A stretch of DNA of 64,000 bases, taken from NCBI GenBank assembly GCA_017798145.1, contig CP059069.1, positions 310,001 through 374,000 of the forward strand. Reading direction: 5' to 3'. This stretch comes from Akkermansiaceae bacterium (GTDB lineage Bacteria > Verrucomicrobiota > Verrucomicrobiia > Verrucomicrobiales > Akkermansiaceae). Positions 15,605-25,182 of this stretch are shown one piece after another. A program made the position numbers and the translations under genes. Within the stretch, counting starts at the first letter, position 1, and each line of letters begins with the position of its first letter. The notes under the pieces were generated by a model. The model did no database searches. It saw only the letters and a list, made by a program, of their open reading frames with translations, and had not been told where the DNA came from.

Positions 15605-17134
15605 TTAGGATCGTGTGCGCCCCGCAGCGATGATGGCATCGAGGCGTTCGATGAGTTGCTTTAGCATCTCCGGGTTCTCCTTGCTCACGTCCCTTTTCTC
15701 CGCGGGATCGTCGGGGAGGAAATAGAGGGTGTGCAGCGGGCCGGGGGCGGGGATGGGTTTCTTCGAGATCACCGCGGGTTGCTTGTAGGGGTTGGTGCGG
15801 CGGATCAGCTTCCAATCGCCGGAGCGGAGACCGTAATCGTTTTTCGCACCCTTGTTGCCGTTGTCCTGCTGGACGAGTTCGTCGCGTCCTGTGCCGTCGT
15901 TTTTGCCGAGCAGGGCGGAGAGGACGTCGATGCTGTCGAGACAGGCGTCGTCGGGGATCGTTGCTCCGGTCAAGGATGAGAAAGAGGCGGCGAGATCGAT
16001 CGTGCAGACGATCTTGTCCGATGTTCCGGCGGGGATTTTCCCGGGCCATGAAGTGATGAACGGGGTGCGCGTGCCGCCCTCGAAGACCGTGTATTTCCCT
16101 CCGGTGTAGGGGCCGGCGGGTTCGTGATCGCCGAGTTGGGTGACCGAGCCGTCCTTGTAGCCATCGTCGAGCACCGGGCCATTGTCGGAGCAGAAGACCA
16201 CCAGGGTGTTTTCGGTGAGCCCCAGCCGGCCGAGGGTTTTCACGATCTCGCCGACGCACCAGTCGAGTTCGAGGATCGCATCGCCGCGGAGGCCGGTACC
16301 GCTTTTCCCCTGGAAACGCTCGTGAGGCATGCGCGGCACGTGGTTGTCGTGCGAGGCGAAGAAAAGGAAGAAGGGTTTGTCCTTGTTCGCTTCCATGAAG
16401 GCGTTGGATTGCTCCACCCATTTGTCGGCGAGATCCTCGTCGCGGAAGCGCGCGGCGTGGCCGCCGGTGTAGAAGCCGATCCGCGAGATGCCGTTATGGA
16501 TCGTGCCGTTGTGCCCGTGGGTCCAGTCCATTTTCAGATCGTCGCGGTGGCTCATGCCGGTCTTGTGGTCCGGCGAGGGGAGCTTGTCGCCGACCCAAAG
16601 GGGATCCTTGGGGTCGAGGTTGAGGACGTGGTGGTCTTTCACAAATACCTGAGGGACGCGGTCGTTGGTGGTGGGCAGCAGGAAGCAATGGTTGAAGCCG
16701 ATCTCCAGCGGACCGGGTGCGAGCTTGCCGTTCCAGTCCGGTTTCGGATCGCCGAGGCCCAGGTGCCACTTGCCGATGACCGCCGTCTCATAGCCCACCT
16801 CCTTGAGGAGCGATGGCAGGGTGGTGGTACCGGGCTTGATGATGGCCGGGCCGTTCGGCGGCGCGATGCCCGTGCCCTTTGTGCGGAAGGCATAGGTTCC
16901 GGTGAGCATGGAATAGCGGGTGGGCGTGCAGGTGGAGGCGGAGCAGTAGCCGCTGGTGAAGCGCTGGCCTTCGGATGCGAGCTTGTCGATATGGGGTGTC
17001 TGGAAAACCTTCGCCCCGTAGCACGAGACGTCGCCATAGCCGAGGTCGTCGGCCATGATCACGATGATGTTGGGCTTCTCCGCGGAGTATGCGGTGAGTG
17101 TGGCGGCGAGGAGGAAAGGCAGGAGGGTTTTCAT
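15605..17134 (-). CDS. Secreted sulfatase 1 (formylglycine type)
   Basis: A 509-residue S1-family sulfatase with a signal peptide (about residues 1-18). Metal ligands lie in MADDLGYGD (Asp29, Asp30), and the formylglycine motif CTPTR has Cys69. Later come GKWHLG and FCSDNGPVLDDG. A C-x-P-x-R Cys must be oxidised by a formylglycine-generating enzyme, which is not in the window. The second sulfatase lies 1.3 kb away on the same strand. It probably removes sulfate esters from glycans in the periplasm or outside the cell. The length is normal for arylsulfatase A-like enzymes. Confidence 0.92.
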   Translation of the reverse strand: MKTLLPFLLAATLTAYSAEKPNIIVIMADDLGYGDVSCYGAKVFQTPHIDKLASEGQRFTSGYCSASTCTPTRYSMLTGTYAFRTKGTGIAPPNGPAIIKPGTTTLPSLLKEVGYETAVIGKWHLGLGDPKPDWNGKLAPGPLEIGFNHCFLLPTTNDRVPQVFVKDHHVLNLDPKDPLWVGDKLPSPDHKTGMSHRDDLKMDWTHGHNGTIHNGISRIGFYTGGHAARFRDEDLADKWVEQSNAFMEANKDKPFFLFFASHDNHVPRMPHERFQGKSGTGLRGDAILELDWCVGEIVKTLGRLGLTENTLVVFCSDNGPVLDDGYKDGSVTQLGDHEPAGPYTGGKYTVFEGGTRTPFITSWPGKIPAGTSDKIVCTIDLAASFSSLTGATIPDDACLDSIDVLSALLGKNDGTGRDELVQQDNGNKGAKNDYGLRSGDWKLIRRTNPYKQPAVISKKPIPAPGPLHTLYFLPDDPAEKRDVSKENPEMLKQLIERLDAIIAAGRTRS

Positions 17135-17264
17135 CGTGTTTTTTGGATCTTAGGGACTAACTCCGTCCCTGCAACCTGATATGCCGCCCCCGGTTGGATC
17201 CCACGCGAAGCACAAACGCGATATGGCTCGTCATTTTCGCCGCAGCATTCCAAGCTGCGCGGGC

Positions 17265-18377
17265 ATGAGCGAATTTGGGAAATTGGGGATACCGGCGGAT
17301 CTGGTGAAAGGCTTGCAGGAAATGGGTATCGTCACGCCGACGGAAGTGCAGGCAAAAGCCATCCCGTTTCTGATGAAGAACGGCGGGGACTTCTGCGCCC
17401 AGGCGCAAACGGGAACCGGCAAGACGGCGGCCTTCGGGTTGCCGCTGCTCACCAAGATCAATCCGAACAAGCCCGAGATCCAGGGGCTGGTGATCGCTCC
17501 GACCCGCGAGCTGGCCAAACAGATCGCCAAGCAGCTGTTCCGCTACACGAAATTTTCTGAAAGAATCTTCGTCGAGGCGCTCACCGGTGGAGAGCCGATG
17601 GATATTCAGATCGGCCGCCTGAAACGACCGACCCATATCGTTGTCGCCACTCCGGGAAGGCTGCTCGACCTGCTCAAGAAAAAGGCGTTGACCCTGGTGA
17701 ATGTGAAACACCTCGTGCTCGACGAGGCGGATGAGATGCTGAGCATGGGATTCAAGAAAGACCTTGTCGCGATCTTCGGTCTGACACGCGGGCGGCGCAG
17801 CACCTGGTTGTTTTCCGCCACGTTTCCGGACTCCATCCATGCCCTCGTGAAAGGAGCGATGCCCGGCCAACCGGAGATGCTGACCATCGACAGGGCTCAC
17901 GTGGTGAACCAGAACATCGATCACCGCTACGCCGTCTGCGGGAAAGATGAGAAGAACGATTTCCTCGCGGGATTCCTCGGCAGGCGCGGGGAGGAGAGGG
18001 GGCTGGTCTTTGTGAGGACGAAGGCGGGCGCGGTGGCGCTGGGGCGGCAGTTGGAGAAACTGGGTTTCCCCGTGGATGTGATCCAGGGGGATCTCTCCCA
18101 GCGCGAGCGCGACAAGGTGATGCGCGGCTTCAAGAACGGGCGCTCCCGCATCCTCATCGCCACGGATGTGGCCGCACGCGGGATCGATGTCGAGGGTCTT
18201 TCCTTTGTCATCCATTACCAGCTTCCCGAGGATTTCGACTACTACACCCATCGTAGCGGACGGACGGCAAGAGCGGGCAAAAAAGGGACTTCCATCGCAC
18301 TGATCGATCCGAGGGAAAGGAAGAAGATCGGAAAATTCGAGGAGGCGCTGGGTGTCACCTTCAGCGAAATGGGCTGA
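17265..18377 (+). CDS. DEAD-box RNA helicase
   Basis: From the ATG at 17265 the protein has 370 residues; the frame is open 28 codons further up, but that part is not helicase-like. All motifs are clear: the Q motif in TPTEVQ, motif I AQTGTGKT (47-54), PTREL, TPGRLLD, DEAD (153-156), SAT, ARGIDVEG and HRSGRTARAG. There is no long basic C-terminal extension, so it is a minimal RhlE/DbpA-like helicase for ribosome assembly or RNA decay. It lies alone between two oppositely oriented sulfatase genes. Confidence 0.92.
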   Translation: MSEFGKLGIPADLVKGLQEMGIVTPTEVQAKAIPFLMKNGGDFCAQAQTGTGKTAAFGLPLLTKINPNKPEIQGLVIAPTRELAKQIAKQLFRYTKFSERIFVEALTGGEPMDIQIGRLKRPTHIVVATPGRLLDLLKKKALTLVNVKHLVLDEADEMLSMGFKKDLVAIFGLTRGRRSTWLFSATFPDSIHALVKGAMPGQPEMLTIDRAHVVNQNIDHRYAVCGKDEKNDFLAGFLGRRGEERGLVFVRTKAGAVALGRQLEKLGFPVDVIQGDLSQRERDKVMRGFKNGRSRILIATDVAARGIDVEGLSFVIHYQLPEDFDYYTHRSGRTARAGKKGTSIALIDPRERKKIGKFEEALGVTFSEMG

Positions 18378-18454
18378 AGCTGCGGGAGGCTTTGGCCGCC
18401 GCACCCACCGTGCCGCCGGGAATGTGGATGGTCTTTGTCATTGCCTTGTGGCGG

Positions 18455-19969
18455 TCAGAAGCTCCGTCCCGCCTCGCGGGCTTTCTCTAGGAGTTTTTTC
18501 AGCTCTGCTGCCTTTTCGGGGAATTTCGCCGCGAGGTTGGTGGTTTCGCCGGGGTCTTCGGCGAGGTTGTAGAGTTGGCCGGGGGCATCGGGCGCGATGT
18601 CCGGGAGGATCAGCTTCCCCAGATCCGGGCTCCGCTCGTAGTTGTTCCCGCCGGAGCCCTTGTGGTCCAGGTATTTCCAGTCGCCCCTGCGGATGGCGAG
18701 TTCGAGCGTCCATGTCTGGTGGATGGTGAAATCGCGGACGGGTTCCGCGCCGCCTTCCAGCAGGGGCAGGATGCTGGCGCTGTCCTCTCCGGATGCCTGG
18801 ATGGCCTTGTGGCCGGTGATTTCCACAGCGGTGGCGAAAATGTCGGTGAGGCAGATGGTTGCCGCGCAGGTTTTCCCGGCGGGGGAGACGGCGGGCCAGC
18901 GGGCGATGAAGGGGACGCGGTGGCCGCCTTCCCAGTTGTCCCGCTTGAGCCCGCGCCATGGCCGGGCGCCGTCGTGGCCGTGGAGTTCGCGCATGTTAAG
19001 CACCGTTCCTACCTCAGGGCCGTTGTCGCTGGTGACGATGACGAGCGTGTTCTCCGCGATACCGAGGCGGTCCAGCGTTTCCATCAGCGTTCCTACGTTC
19101 GAATCGAACTGCGCGATGAAATCCCCGTGCGGCCCGGCCTGGGTGGTGCCTTTGTATTTTTCCGCAGGGAAGGAGGGAAGGTGGACGGCTTGGGCAGAGT
19201 GCATCAGGAAAAACGGTTTGTCCGGTGCCTCGCGTCGGTGTCTTTCGAGGAAGGCGACGCTTTTTTCCAGGAACACCTCATCCACTTCCTCCAGGTCGAA
19301 GTTCGGGGCGATCAGTCCCTGGCGGCAGTCGAAGGACCATTCGTGCTTCGGCACGGAGGTGGGGTCGAGGAGCTTGGTGGGAGGCAAGGGGATGCGGTCG
19401 CCATCGATGTAGGCATAGAGCCAGTCGGTGGTGGGGCAGGAGGCGGTGCCGAAAAACTCATCGAAGCCGCGCTTCGTCGGCCCGTCGCTGATGGGGCGGG
19501 CGTAGTCGATGCGTCTCACGGGCTCGAGACCGTCCTTGCGGATGGGTTTCCCATCGGAATCGTAAAACGTGAGGCCGATGTGCCATTTCCCGAACAGGGC
19601 GGTGCGGTAGCCGTGTTCGCGGAGGATTCCGGGAAGGGTGGGGCGGCCTTCCTCGATCAGGCATGGTCCGCCGGCGCCGGTGAAGACACCGCGATAGGGG
19701 ATGCGGAAGGCCATGCGCCCTGTCATGATGCTGTAGCGCGAGGGCGTGCAAACGGTGGAGGGGCTGTGGGCGTCGGTGAATTTCAATCCCCCGGCAGCGA
19801 GCCGGTCGAGGTTGGGTGTGGGGACTTTCGATTCGGGGTTGTAGCAGGAGACATCGCCGTAGCCGAGGTCGTCCGCGAGGATGAGCAGGATGTTGGGATG
19901 GGGGGCGGCTTGCAGGGCGGGTGAGAGGGTGCTGAGAAGCGTGGTCGTGAGGGCAATGTGCAGATTCAT
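18455..19969 (-). CDS. Secreted sulfatase 2 (formylglycine type)
   Basis: A 504-residue sulfatase with a signal peptide ending near QAA (residue 22). Metal ligands are in LADDLGYGD (Asp33, Asp34), the formylglycine motif CTPSR has Cys74, and GKWHIG and VTSDNGPEVG follow. It resembles arylsulfatase A and N-acetylgalactosamine-6-sulfatase types and is clearly diverged from sulfatase 1, so the two probably act on different sulfate positions. The gene ends 77 bases from the helicase stop and starts 75 bases from the stop of the anti-sigma gene, all leftward. Confidence 0.92.
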   Translation of the reverse strand: MNLHIALTTTLLSTLSPALQAAPHPNILLILADDLGYGDVSCYNPESKVPTPNLDRLAAGGLKFTDAHSPSTVCTPSRYSIMTGRMAFRIPYRGVFTGAGGPCLIEEGRPTLPGILREHGYRTALFGKWHIGLTFYDSDGKPIRKDGLEPVRRIDYARPISDGPTKRGFDEFFGTASCPTTDWLYAYIDGDRIPLPPTKLLDPTSVPKHEWSFDCRQGLIAPNFDLEEVDEVFLEKSVAFLERHRREAPDKPFFLMHSAQAVHLPSFPAEKYKGTTQAGPHGDFIAQFDSNVGTLMETLDRLGIAENTLVIVTSDNGPEVGTVLNMRELHGHDGARPWRGLKRDNWEGGHRVPFIARWPAVSPAGKTCAATICLTDIFATAVEITGHKAIQASGEDSASILPLLEGGAEPVRDFTIHQTWTLELAIRRGDWKYLDHKGSGGNNYERSPDLGKLILPDIAPDAPGQLYNLAEDPGETTNLAAKFPEKAAELKKLLEKAREAGRSF

Positions 19970-20044
19970 GATGTTCCCGGGATATCGGATCGGGTAGATC
20001 CTGGTCTCTTTTCAGAGAGCCTGCAACAATCTCATCTCAGAGCA

Positions 20045-20851
20045 TCAAAAGCTTTTGGCAAGGGCGACGACGATTTCCTGCTTGGAGACTACGACACCGC
20101 CCGGCTGTTCGAGCGTGATCACGAAGGCCTGGGGCTTGTTCACCGGGAGGGGGTTGCGGATCGGGATCACGGCGGCGCTTTTCCCGGCTGGGATGTCGAA
20201 CACGCCGCCATCGACGGGCTTTTCGTCCCTTGCCGGATCGACGATCCATAGCTGGTATTGGTTCCTGGAAGGATCGTTGGGAGGAAGCGAGGCAAGGGTC
20301 ATGTAGCCTTCCTGCAGGCTGTCGCTCCAGACGACTTTTCCTGACATCCCGGCGTAGTTTTCCGTGCCTCCGAATTCCGACTCGATGAGGTCGCCTGCTT
20401 TTGTGAAAAGCAGTTCGCGGGATTTTTCAGGTGAAATCGGGTTGTTGGTGATGGGAGTCGCACCGGCGGGAACAGGCGGCTTGGCGATGAAGTTGGCGAC
20501 GAGGAACATCGCGAACAGCGCAGCCATTCCCCATGCAGCCTGGGGCGATTGGTAGAGCCGCTTCCACAGCGGGAAATGGATAGCTGCCGGAGCGCCGCCT
20601 GGCTGCTGTGCGGTGAATTTCCCCATGCTATTCCTGACGGTATCCGCGATCCCCGCAGGGATCGCTTCGGTCTTTGCTTGGGCGAACTCGGCCTCGATGG
20701 CTGCCGCAGCCAGCTCCAAGGAAAGGTCGGGGGCGAAGCCGTGTGCTTTGGAAAGCTCATCCCACTCCCTGCTTTCCTCCGGGCTGAGATCCCCGAGGAT
20801 GCGCCCGGCCTCCAGTTCCTCGAAGCGATCCTGAATGTCCCTTTGGCTCAT
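20045..20851 (-). CDS. RskA-like anti-sigma factor
   Basis: A 268-residue membrane protein. The N-terminal cytoplasmic part (about 1-100) begins with an acidic helical segment, EELEAGRILGDLSPEESREW. One membrane helix lies near 106-122 (WGMAALFAMFLVAN). The C-terminal outside domain carries the RskA motif YQLWIVDPAR, then VDGGVFDIP and AFVITLEQPGGV. RskA proteins hold an ECF sigma factor until cut by proteases. The start overlaps the stop of the sigma gene by four bases (20848-20851), so the two are made together. A zinc-binding HxxxCxxC motif is not seen. Confidence 0.85.
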   Translation of the reverse strand: MSQRDIQDRFEELEAGRILGDLSPEESREWDELSKAHGFAPDLSLELAAAAIEAEFAQAKTEAIPAGIADTVRNSMGKFTAQQPGGAPAAIHFPLWKRLYQSPQAAWGMAALFAMFLVANFIAKPPVPAGATPITNNPISPEKSRELLFTKAGDLIESEFGGTENYAGMSGKVVWSDSLQEGYMTLASLPPNDPSRNQYQLWIVDPARDEKPVDGGVFDIPAGKSAAVIPIRNPLPVNKPQAFVITLEQPGGVVVSKQEIVVALAKSF

Positions 20852-21438
20852 GGCGCGGCGGTGGTTGATGGGTTGGCTCCGTCGATTCGGCGCAGGTGGT
20901 TTCGCACTTCGATCAGGCCGCGGCGGAGGCGCGTCTTCACGGTGCCCAGCGGCAGGCCGGTCTCCTCGACGATCTCGGGATGGCTCATGCCCTGCTCGAA
21001 ATGCAGGGAGAAGATCCGTTGGGTTTCATCGGGCAGGATCTGCAGGGCTGCTCTCACTTGGAGGCCATCACAGCGGATTGCCGACGAGGAATCGATGAAA
21101 GAATGCGGGATCTCGACGATTTCCGGAAACGGCTCGAAGCGGGGCGACCTGTTTTCCCTGCGTGCGAAATCGATGCAGCGGCGCCTGGCAAGAAGTCCGA
21201 TGAAGGTGCATTCCGTGGCGATGGACGGATCATAGCGTTTCGCCGATTTCCAGATGTCGGTGAATGTTTCCTGAACCGCATCCTCTGCAGAACTCCGGTT
21301 TTTCACGTAACGCAGCGCGATGCTCCAGACCAGGTTCCCGTATCGTTTGATGCAATGTTCCATGGCGCTCTCCACACCCAGGGCGACCTGCCCCAGGATT
21401 TGGTTCTCTTCTGGATTGTTCTCGGCTTGATCCGTCAC
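20848..21438 (-). CDS. ECF sigma factor (SigK-like)
   Basis: A 196-residue sigma-70 family protein with only regions 2 and 4. Region 2 has VWSIALRYVKNRSSAEDAVQ, then TFTDIWKSAKRYDP. Region 4 has LPDETQRIF, then HPEIVEETGLPLGTVKTRLRRG. Its partner is the overlapping RskA-like anti-sigma gene. The fasciclin gene ends 101 bases upstream on the same strand. In mycobacteria SigK/RskA controls fasciclin-type MPT70/MPT83, so this sigma factor probably controls the neighbouring fasciclin gene. Confidence 0.9.
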   Translation of the reverse strand: MTDQAENNPEENQILGQVALGVESAMEHCIKRYGNLVWSIALRYVKNRSSAEDAVQETFTDIWKSAKRYDPSIATECTFIGLLARRRCIDFARRENRSPRFEPFPEIVEIPHSFIDSSSAIRCDGLQVRAALQILPDETQRIFSLHFEQGMSHPEIVEETGLPLGTVKTRLRRGLIEVRNHLRRIDGANPSTTAAP

Positions 21439-21470
21439 TGCGGCGGCAAGCTAGGTCTCAAAAAGGGTTT

Positions 21471-21516
21471 GTCCACCCCTCGGCCCGATCTTTTTCGAAG
21501 GGCTCGTGAGGTGGAC
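21471..21516 (-). terminator. Possible terminator after the fasciclin gene
   Basis: GTCCACC (21471-21477) and GGTGGAC (21510-21516) pair, with a second inner pairing GGCCC/GGGCT. Read leftwards the hairpin is followed by AAACCCTTTTTG. It lies in the 101-base gap between the fasciclin stop and the sigma start and may give partial termination. Confidence 0.35.
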
Positions 21517-21539
21517 GGTTCTTGGTTTTCCAAGGGGGA

Positions 21540-22037
21540 TTATTCGGCGGGCGGGAGGATCACGGCGTCGATGACGTGGATGACTCCGTTGGAGCATTCG
21601 ATGTCAGCCGTCGCCACCTTTGCGCTGCCGTTCAGGGTCAGGGTTCCGTCCACCACCTTGAGGGCGATGTCCTTCTTGTTGACCGCCGTCGCCTTATCGA
21701 GGGTGACCGCCGTCTTCGCCATGACCTTGCCGGATACGACGTGGTAGGTGAGGATGTCGGCCAGCTTGGCCTTGTTTTCCGGCTTGAGGAGTTCCTCCAC
21801 GGTTCCTTCTGGGAGTTTCGCGAAGGCCTCGTCCGTTGGTGCGAACACGGTGAAGGGGCCATCTCCCTTCAGCGTATCAACGAGTCCGGCAGCGCCAAGT
21901 GCGGCTGCCAGGGTCTTGAAGGAACCCGCTGCCACGGCGGTATCGACGATGTCTTTCTTGTCCGCCTTGTGGTGTTCCGCCGAGGCGAAGCTTGCTAGGG
22001 CCATGACGCTGAGGATTGAGGTAACGATTGTTTTCAT
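21540..22037 (-). CDS. Secreted fasciclin-domain protein
   Basis: A 165-residue protein with a signal peptide ([20 protein letters not shown]) and one FAS1 domain: [45 protein letters not shown] and the end [17 protein letters not shown]1 domains mediate cell-surface adhesion. The frame continues upstream of the ATG (22035-22037) but is non-coding in character there. It is the first of three leftward genes: fasciclin, ECF sigma and RskA-like anti-sigma. A small hairpin (22066-22084) lies in its leader. Confidence 0.93.
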   Translation of the reverse strand: MKTIVTSILSVMALASFASAEHHKADKKDIVDTAVAAGSFKTLAAALGAAGLVDTLKGDGPFTVFAPTDEAFAKLPEGTVEELLKPENKAKLADILTYHVVSGKVMAKTAVTLDKATAVNKKDIALKVVDGTLTLNGSAKVATADIECSNGVIHVIDAVILPPAE

Positions 22038-22065
22038 ATCTTTGTTTTTGGTTTGGTTGGTTCTG

Positions 22066-22084
22066 CGAACCCGTTGCAGGTTCG
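22066..22084 (-). promoter_or_regulatory. Hairpin in the fasciclin leader
   Basis: CGAACC and GGTTCG form a perfect 6-bp stem with a 7-base loop, about 29 bases upstream of the fasciclin ATG. It could be a leader hairpin or a regulator site in the 257-base divergent region (22038-22293) shared with the SASA esterase gene. No clear promoter boxes were identified in that region. Confidence 0.3.
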
Positions 22085-22293
22085 AACATGTCTTCGCCGC
22101 ATCCTTGAAAACGGATTCAGAAATCGTGATTTTTTTTCCGGAGCCCGTTTCCTCGCGGAATCGGGAAGCTGGCTGACTGGCGGGCAAAAGCGTTCTTTTG
22201 GCGCAATGGGGCTGATAAGGATGTCTTGCCCTCCGGGTAGAATTTCCTATCACCCGCCCGCCCGCGTGTCTTGAATACCAAAAACCACAAGCA

Positions 22294-25182
22294 ATGATGA
22301 AATTCGCAGTTTTCGCACTCGCCCTCTTTTCGGTCCCTCTATGCTCCCATGCCGCGGAACGGCGGCTGCTCCCCCTCGGCACCCCGTTCGCCGACGGTGC
22401 GATTCTCCAGCGGGAGATGGAAGTCCCCGTCTGGGGATGGTCGGAGCCGGGCGCGAAAGTGACAGTGGAGTTCGCCGGGCAGAAAAAGGAGGCCACGGCG
22501 GGCGAAAACGGCAAATGGATGCTTGCGCTCGATCCTCTCAAGGCGAGTGCCGAGCCGGCCGAGATGAGGATTTCCGGAGGCGGCGGGTCGGCGATCACGC
22601 TGAAAGACATCCTAGTCGGCGAGGTCTGGATGGCATCCGGCCAGTCGAACATGCAGTGGCTCGCCTCGAAGTGCGATGTCGGCCAGGTGTTGCAGAAACA
22701 GATCGCGGAACGTGTGGAGGCCGGGGAGGAGAAACCGCCGGTGATCCGCGAGGGCAAGGTCACGGATTACTTCGCCACCCTGCATCCCATCGAGCACGCC
22801 TCCGGCGAGTGGATCTCCGATGCAGGGAACATGAGCGCCGTGGCGTTCGCCTTCGCCTACCGGTTGCACCGCGAACTGGGTGTCCCCATCGGCATCCTGA
22901 ACTGCTCGTTCAGCCAGACCGCCATCCAGGCATGGACCCCGCGCGAGGGCTTTGCGGAGGGCGAGGACGAGTACACCAAGGCGATTTACCAAAAGATCCT
23001 CGAGACCGACCCCGCAAGCCCCGAGCACAAGGCGGCATGGGAGAAATTCTACCAAGGCATTGAGGGTACCCTTGCGGAGAACAAGCAGCTGGTGGCTGCC
23101 GGAAAGGCGGCGAAGGACATATCCACCAAGACCCCTGGCAACATGTCAGGCAACCGGGATGCGACCTGGCTTTTCAACGCCCGCCTCAACCCGATGATCC
23201 CCTACGCGATCAAGGGCTGCATCTGGAACCAAGGCTACGCGAACATGGGAGAGGGGCTGGTCTACTACAACAACCTCCACAGCATGATACGCGGCTGGCG
23301 CCAGCTATGGGGCCGGCCCGAGCTGCCGGTGTATTTCCACCAGTTCTACTGCCCCAACCAGAATGAATGGGATTTCAGCCCGAGCATAGGCAGCACCGCC
23401 GAGATGCGCATGGGCACCTGGCTGGCACGCGATATCCCACACACCGGCATGGCCAGCCAGATCGACATCACCGGCGCGATCCACTACGCCAACAAGACCC
23501 TGCCCGGCCAGCGCCTCGCGCTCCATGCCCTGAAAAACCAATACGGCAAGGATGTCGCCGCCGATGGCCCGATGTTCAAATCCTATGAGGCCGATGGCGA
23601 CAAGGTGATCGTTACCCTGGAGAATGCGGACGGCCTGCAAGTCGCGGAAACCGCGACGAACAGCAAGTCCGGCCTCGCGATCCCGACCGTCATCCCCAAT
23701 GGCGAGGCCCAGGTGAAACTTTTCCACCTCGCCGGCGAAGACCGTGTCTGGCATCCGGCCACTGCGAGGATCGATGGCGAAAAGGTCGTCGTCACATCGC
23801 CCGCCGTGAAATCCCCGCGCGGCGTTTCCTACGCCACCGGCGGTGTCGGCAACCAGCCCAACCTTTACAACAAGCATTTGCTCCCGACCACACCGTTCAT
23901 CCAATACGACAACAAGCTCGTCACCAGCGAGACCTGGCCGGACAACCCGATCAAGGTCGCCGGGGTCGTGCCGGATCCGAACGCGGGAGGGCTGAAGGAG
24001 GAATACCGCAAGATGCCCATCTGCAGCACGCAGTTCCGGGAAAACGCCGTCTTGCAGGCCGACAAGCCGCTGGTCATCTGGGGCTCCGCCGTCCACGACT
24101 GGGGCTATGAAGCCAAGGGCGAGGCGCTCATCCATTTCAGCTTCGCAGGAACCGAGAAAACCATCCCGGTGACACCGGGCATGAGGGAGTGGAGCGTGAC
24201 CCTGCCGGCCATGAAGGCCAGCGCCGAGCCGAAGACGCTCAAGGTCAGCCTCACCATCGACGGCGAACTCGCCCGCGAGCACATCGCCAACGGCATCGTC
24301 ATCGGCGATGTATGGTATGTCGGGGCGCCCGCCGATTTGCCGAAATTCGCCGATCCCGGCAAGCCCTCCGGCATCGTCCGCATGATGACGAGAAAGGCCA
24401 AGGGCTCCTCCTTCGAGCGTCCGCGCCGCTTCAGCGTGGCAACCTCGACCACGCCCGCGCCGGACAACCGCTTCGCCTCCTACTGGGAGGACGCCACCGG
24501 GGCGGCCGCGGCGATCGGGGCGAAGCTTTCCTCCGGGGCGGATCGCCCGGTCGGGATCATCTTCATGCAGACTGGCAAGAACAAGGGCGAGCCGGACGCG
24601 CCGCTCAAGGAATGGATCGCAGCCGATTGCCTCGATATGGGGCCGAGCCTGATGGACGATTACAGGGAGCTGGCCGGAGTCCGCCCCGGCAACGAATTCT
24701 TCGATGCGAACGTCCGCCGCTACATCGCGGAGTGGAAAAAGTATTGGGCGGAGTATGTGCCGGAAATGATCGCCACCAAGCGCGTGCCGGACGGCGTGCC
24801 GTGGGGCAGCTATCCGCAGCTCGCCTCCTCGATCACCACCAAGGCCTCGCAGACACACAACGTCCTGGTGGAATCCTTCCAGCCGGCAACCATCAAGGGT
24901 GCCATTTTCATCAGCAGCCCGGATCTGGCATCGGCGGAGAACGCCGCCGTGTTCGGCGAGCAGATGGGCGCGCTGGCGAACAGCTGGAAGAAGCGTTTCG
25001 GCGGGGATGATTTCCCTTTCCTCTACACCATGCCCGCGAAATCCCTCGCGCCGGGAATCAGCAAGCCGGATGCGATCAAGGGAGCTTCCGGAGTCGCGGA
25101 GATCAGCGCATGGGATGATCCCGGCGCGATACTCGGTCTCGCGGAGCGCGCCGCAACCCTCATGGGAGGGAACAGGCAATGA
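22294..25182 (+). CDS. Sialate O-acetylesterase-like protein with degenerate second half
   Basis: A 962-residue secreted protein with a signal peptide of about 20 residues. The first half is a standard SASA esterase: beta-sandwich lead ([18 protein letters not shown]), nucleophile Ser118 in [16 protein letters not shown], and the catalytic His in [16 protein letters not shown]. The second half repeats the lead ([37 protein letters not shown]). At the nucleophile position, however, it has [13 protein letters not shown] (about 671-683), without the Ser. It thus looks like a tandem duplication with an inactive second copy, perhaps for binding. The stop overlaps the next start by four bases (25179-25182). 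It should remove acetyl esters from sugars in the periplasm. Confidence 0.85.
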   Translation: MMKFAVFALALFSVPLCSHAAERRLLPLGTPFADGAILQREMEVPVWGWSEPGAKVTVEFAGQKKEATAGENGKWMLALDPLKASAEPAEMRISGGGGSAITLKDILVGEVWMASGQSNMQWLASKCDVGQVLQKQIAERVEAGEEKPPVIREGKVTDYFATLHPIEHASGEWISDAGNMSAVAFAFAYRLHRELGVPIGILNCSFSQTAIQAWTPREGFAEGEDEYTKAIYQKILETDPASPEHKAAWEKFYQGIEGTLAENKQLVAAGKAAKDISTKTPGNMSGNRDATWLFNARLNPMIPYAIKGCIWNQGYANMGEGLVYYNNLHSMIRGWRQLWGRPELPVYFHQFYCPNQNEWDFSPSIGSTAEMRMGTWLARDIPHTGMASQIDITGAIHYANKTLPGQRLALHALKNQYGKDVAADGPMFKSYEADGDKVIVTLENADGLQVAETATNSKSGLAIPTVIPNGEAQVKLFHLAGEDRVWHPATARIDGEKVVVTSPAVKSPRGVSYATGGVGNQPNLYNKHLLPTTPFIQYDNKLVTSETWPDNPIKVAGVVPDPNAGGLKEEYRKMPICSTQFRENAVLQADKPLVIWGSAVHDWGYEAKGEALIHFSFAGTEKTIPVTPGMREWSVTLPAMKASAEPKTLKVSLTIDGELAREHIANGIVIGDVWYVGAPADLPKFADPGKPSGIVRMMTRKAKGSSFERPRRFSVATSTTPAPDNRFASYWEDATGAAAAIGAKLSSGADRPVGIIFMQTGKNKGEPDAPLKEWIAADCLDMGPSLMDDYRELAGVRPGNEFFDANVRRYIAEWKKYWAEYVPEMIATKRVPDGVPWGSYPQLASSITTKASQTHNVLVESFQPATIKGAIFISSPDLASAENAAVFGEQMGALANSWKKRFGGDDFPFLYTMPAKSLAPGISKPDAIKGASGVAEISAWDDPGAILGLAERAATLMGGNRQ

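Noticed and set aside
21540-22763. 407-residue form of the fasciclin protein
   Set aside because: The extra N-terminal part crosses the divergent promoter region and the SASA gene start; the ATG at 22037 begins a proper signal peptide.
23305-25179. 624-codon open frame opposite the SASA esterase
   Set aside because: Antisense shadow; the plus-strand protein has signal peptide, catalytic motifs and operon overlap.
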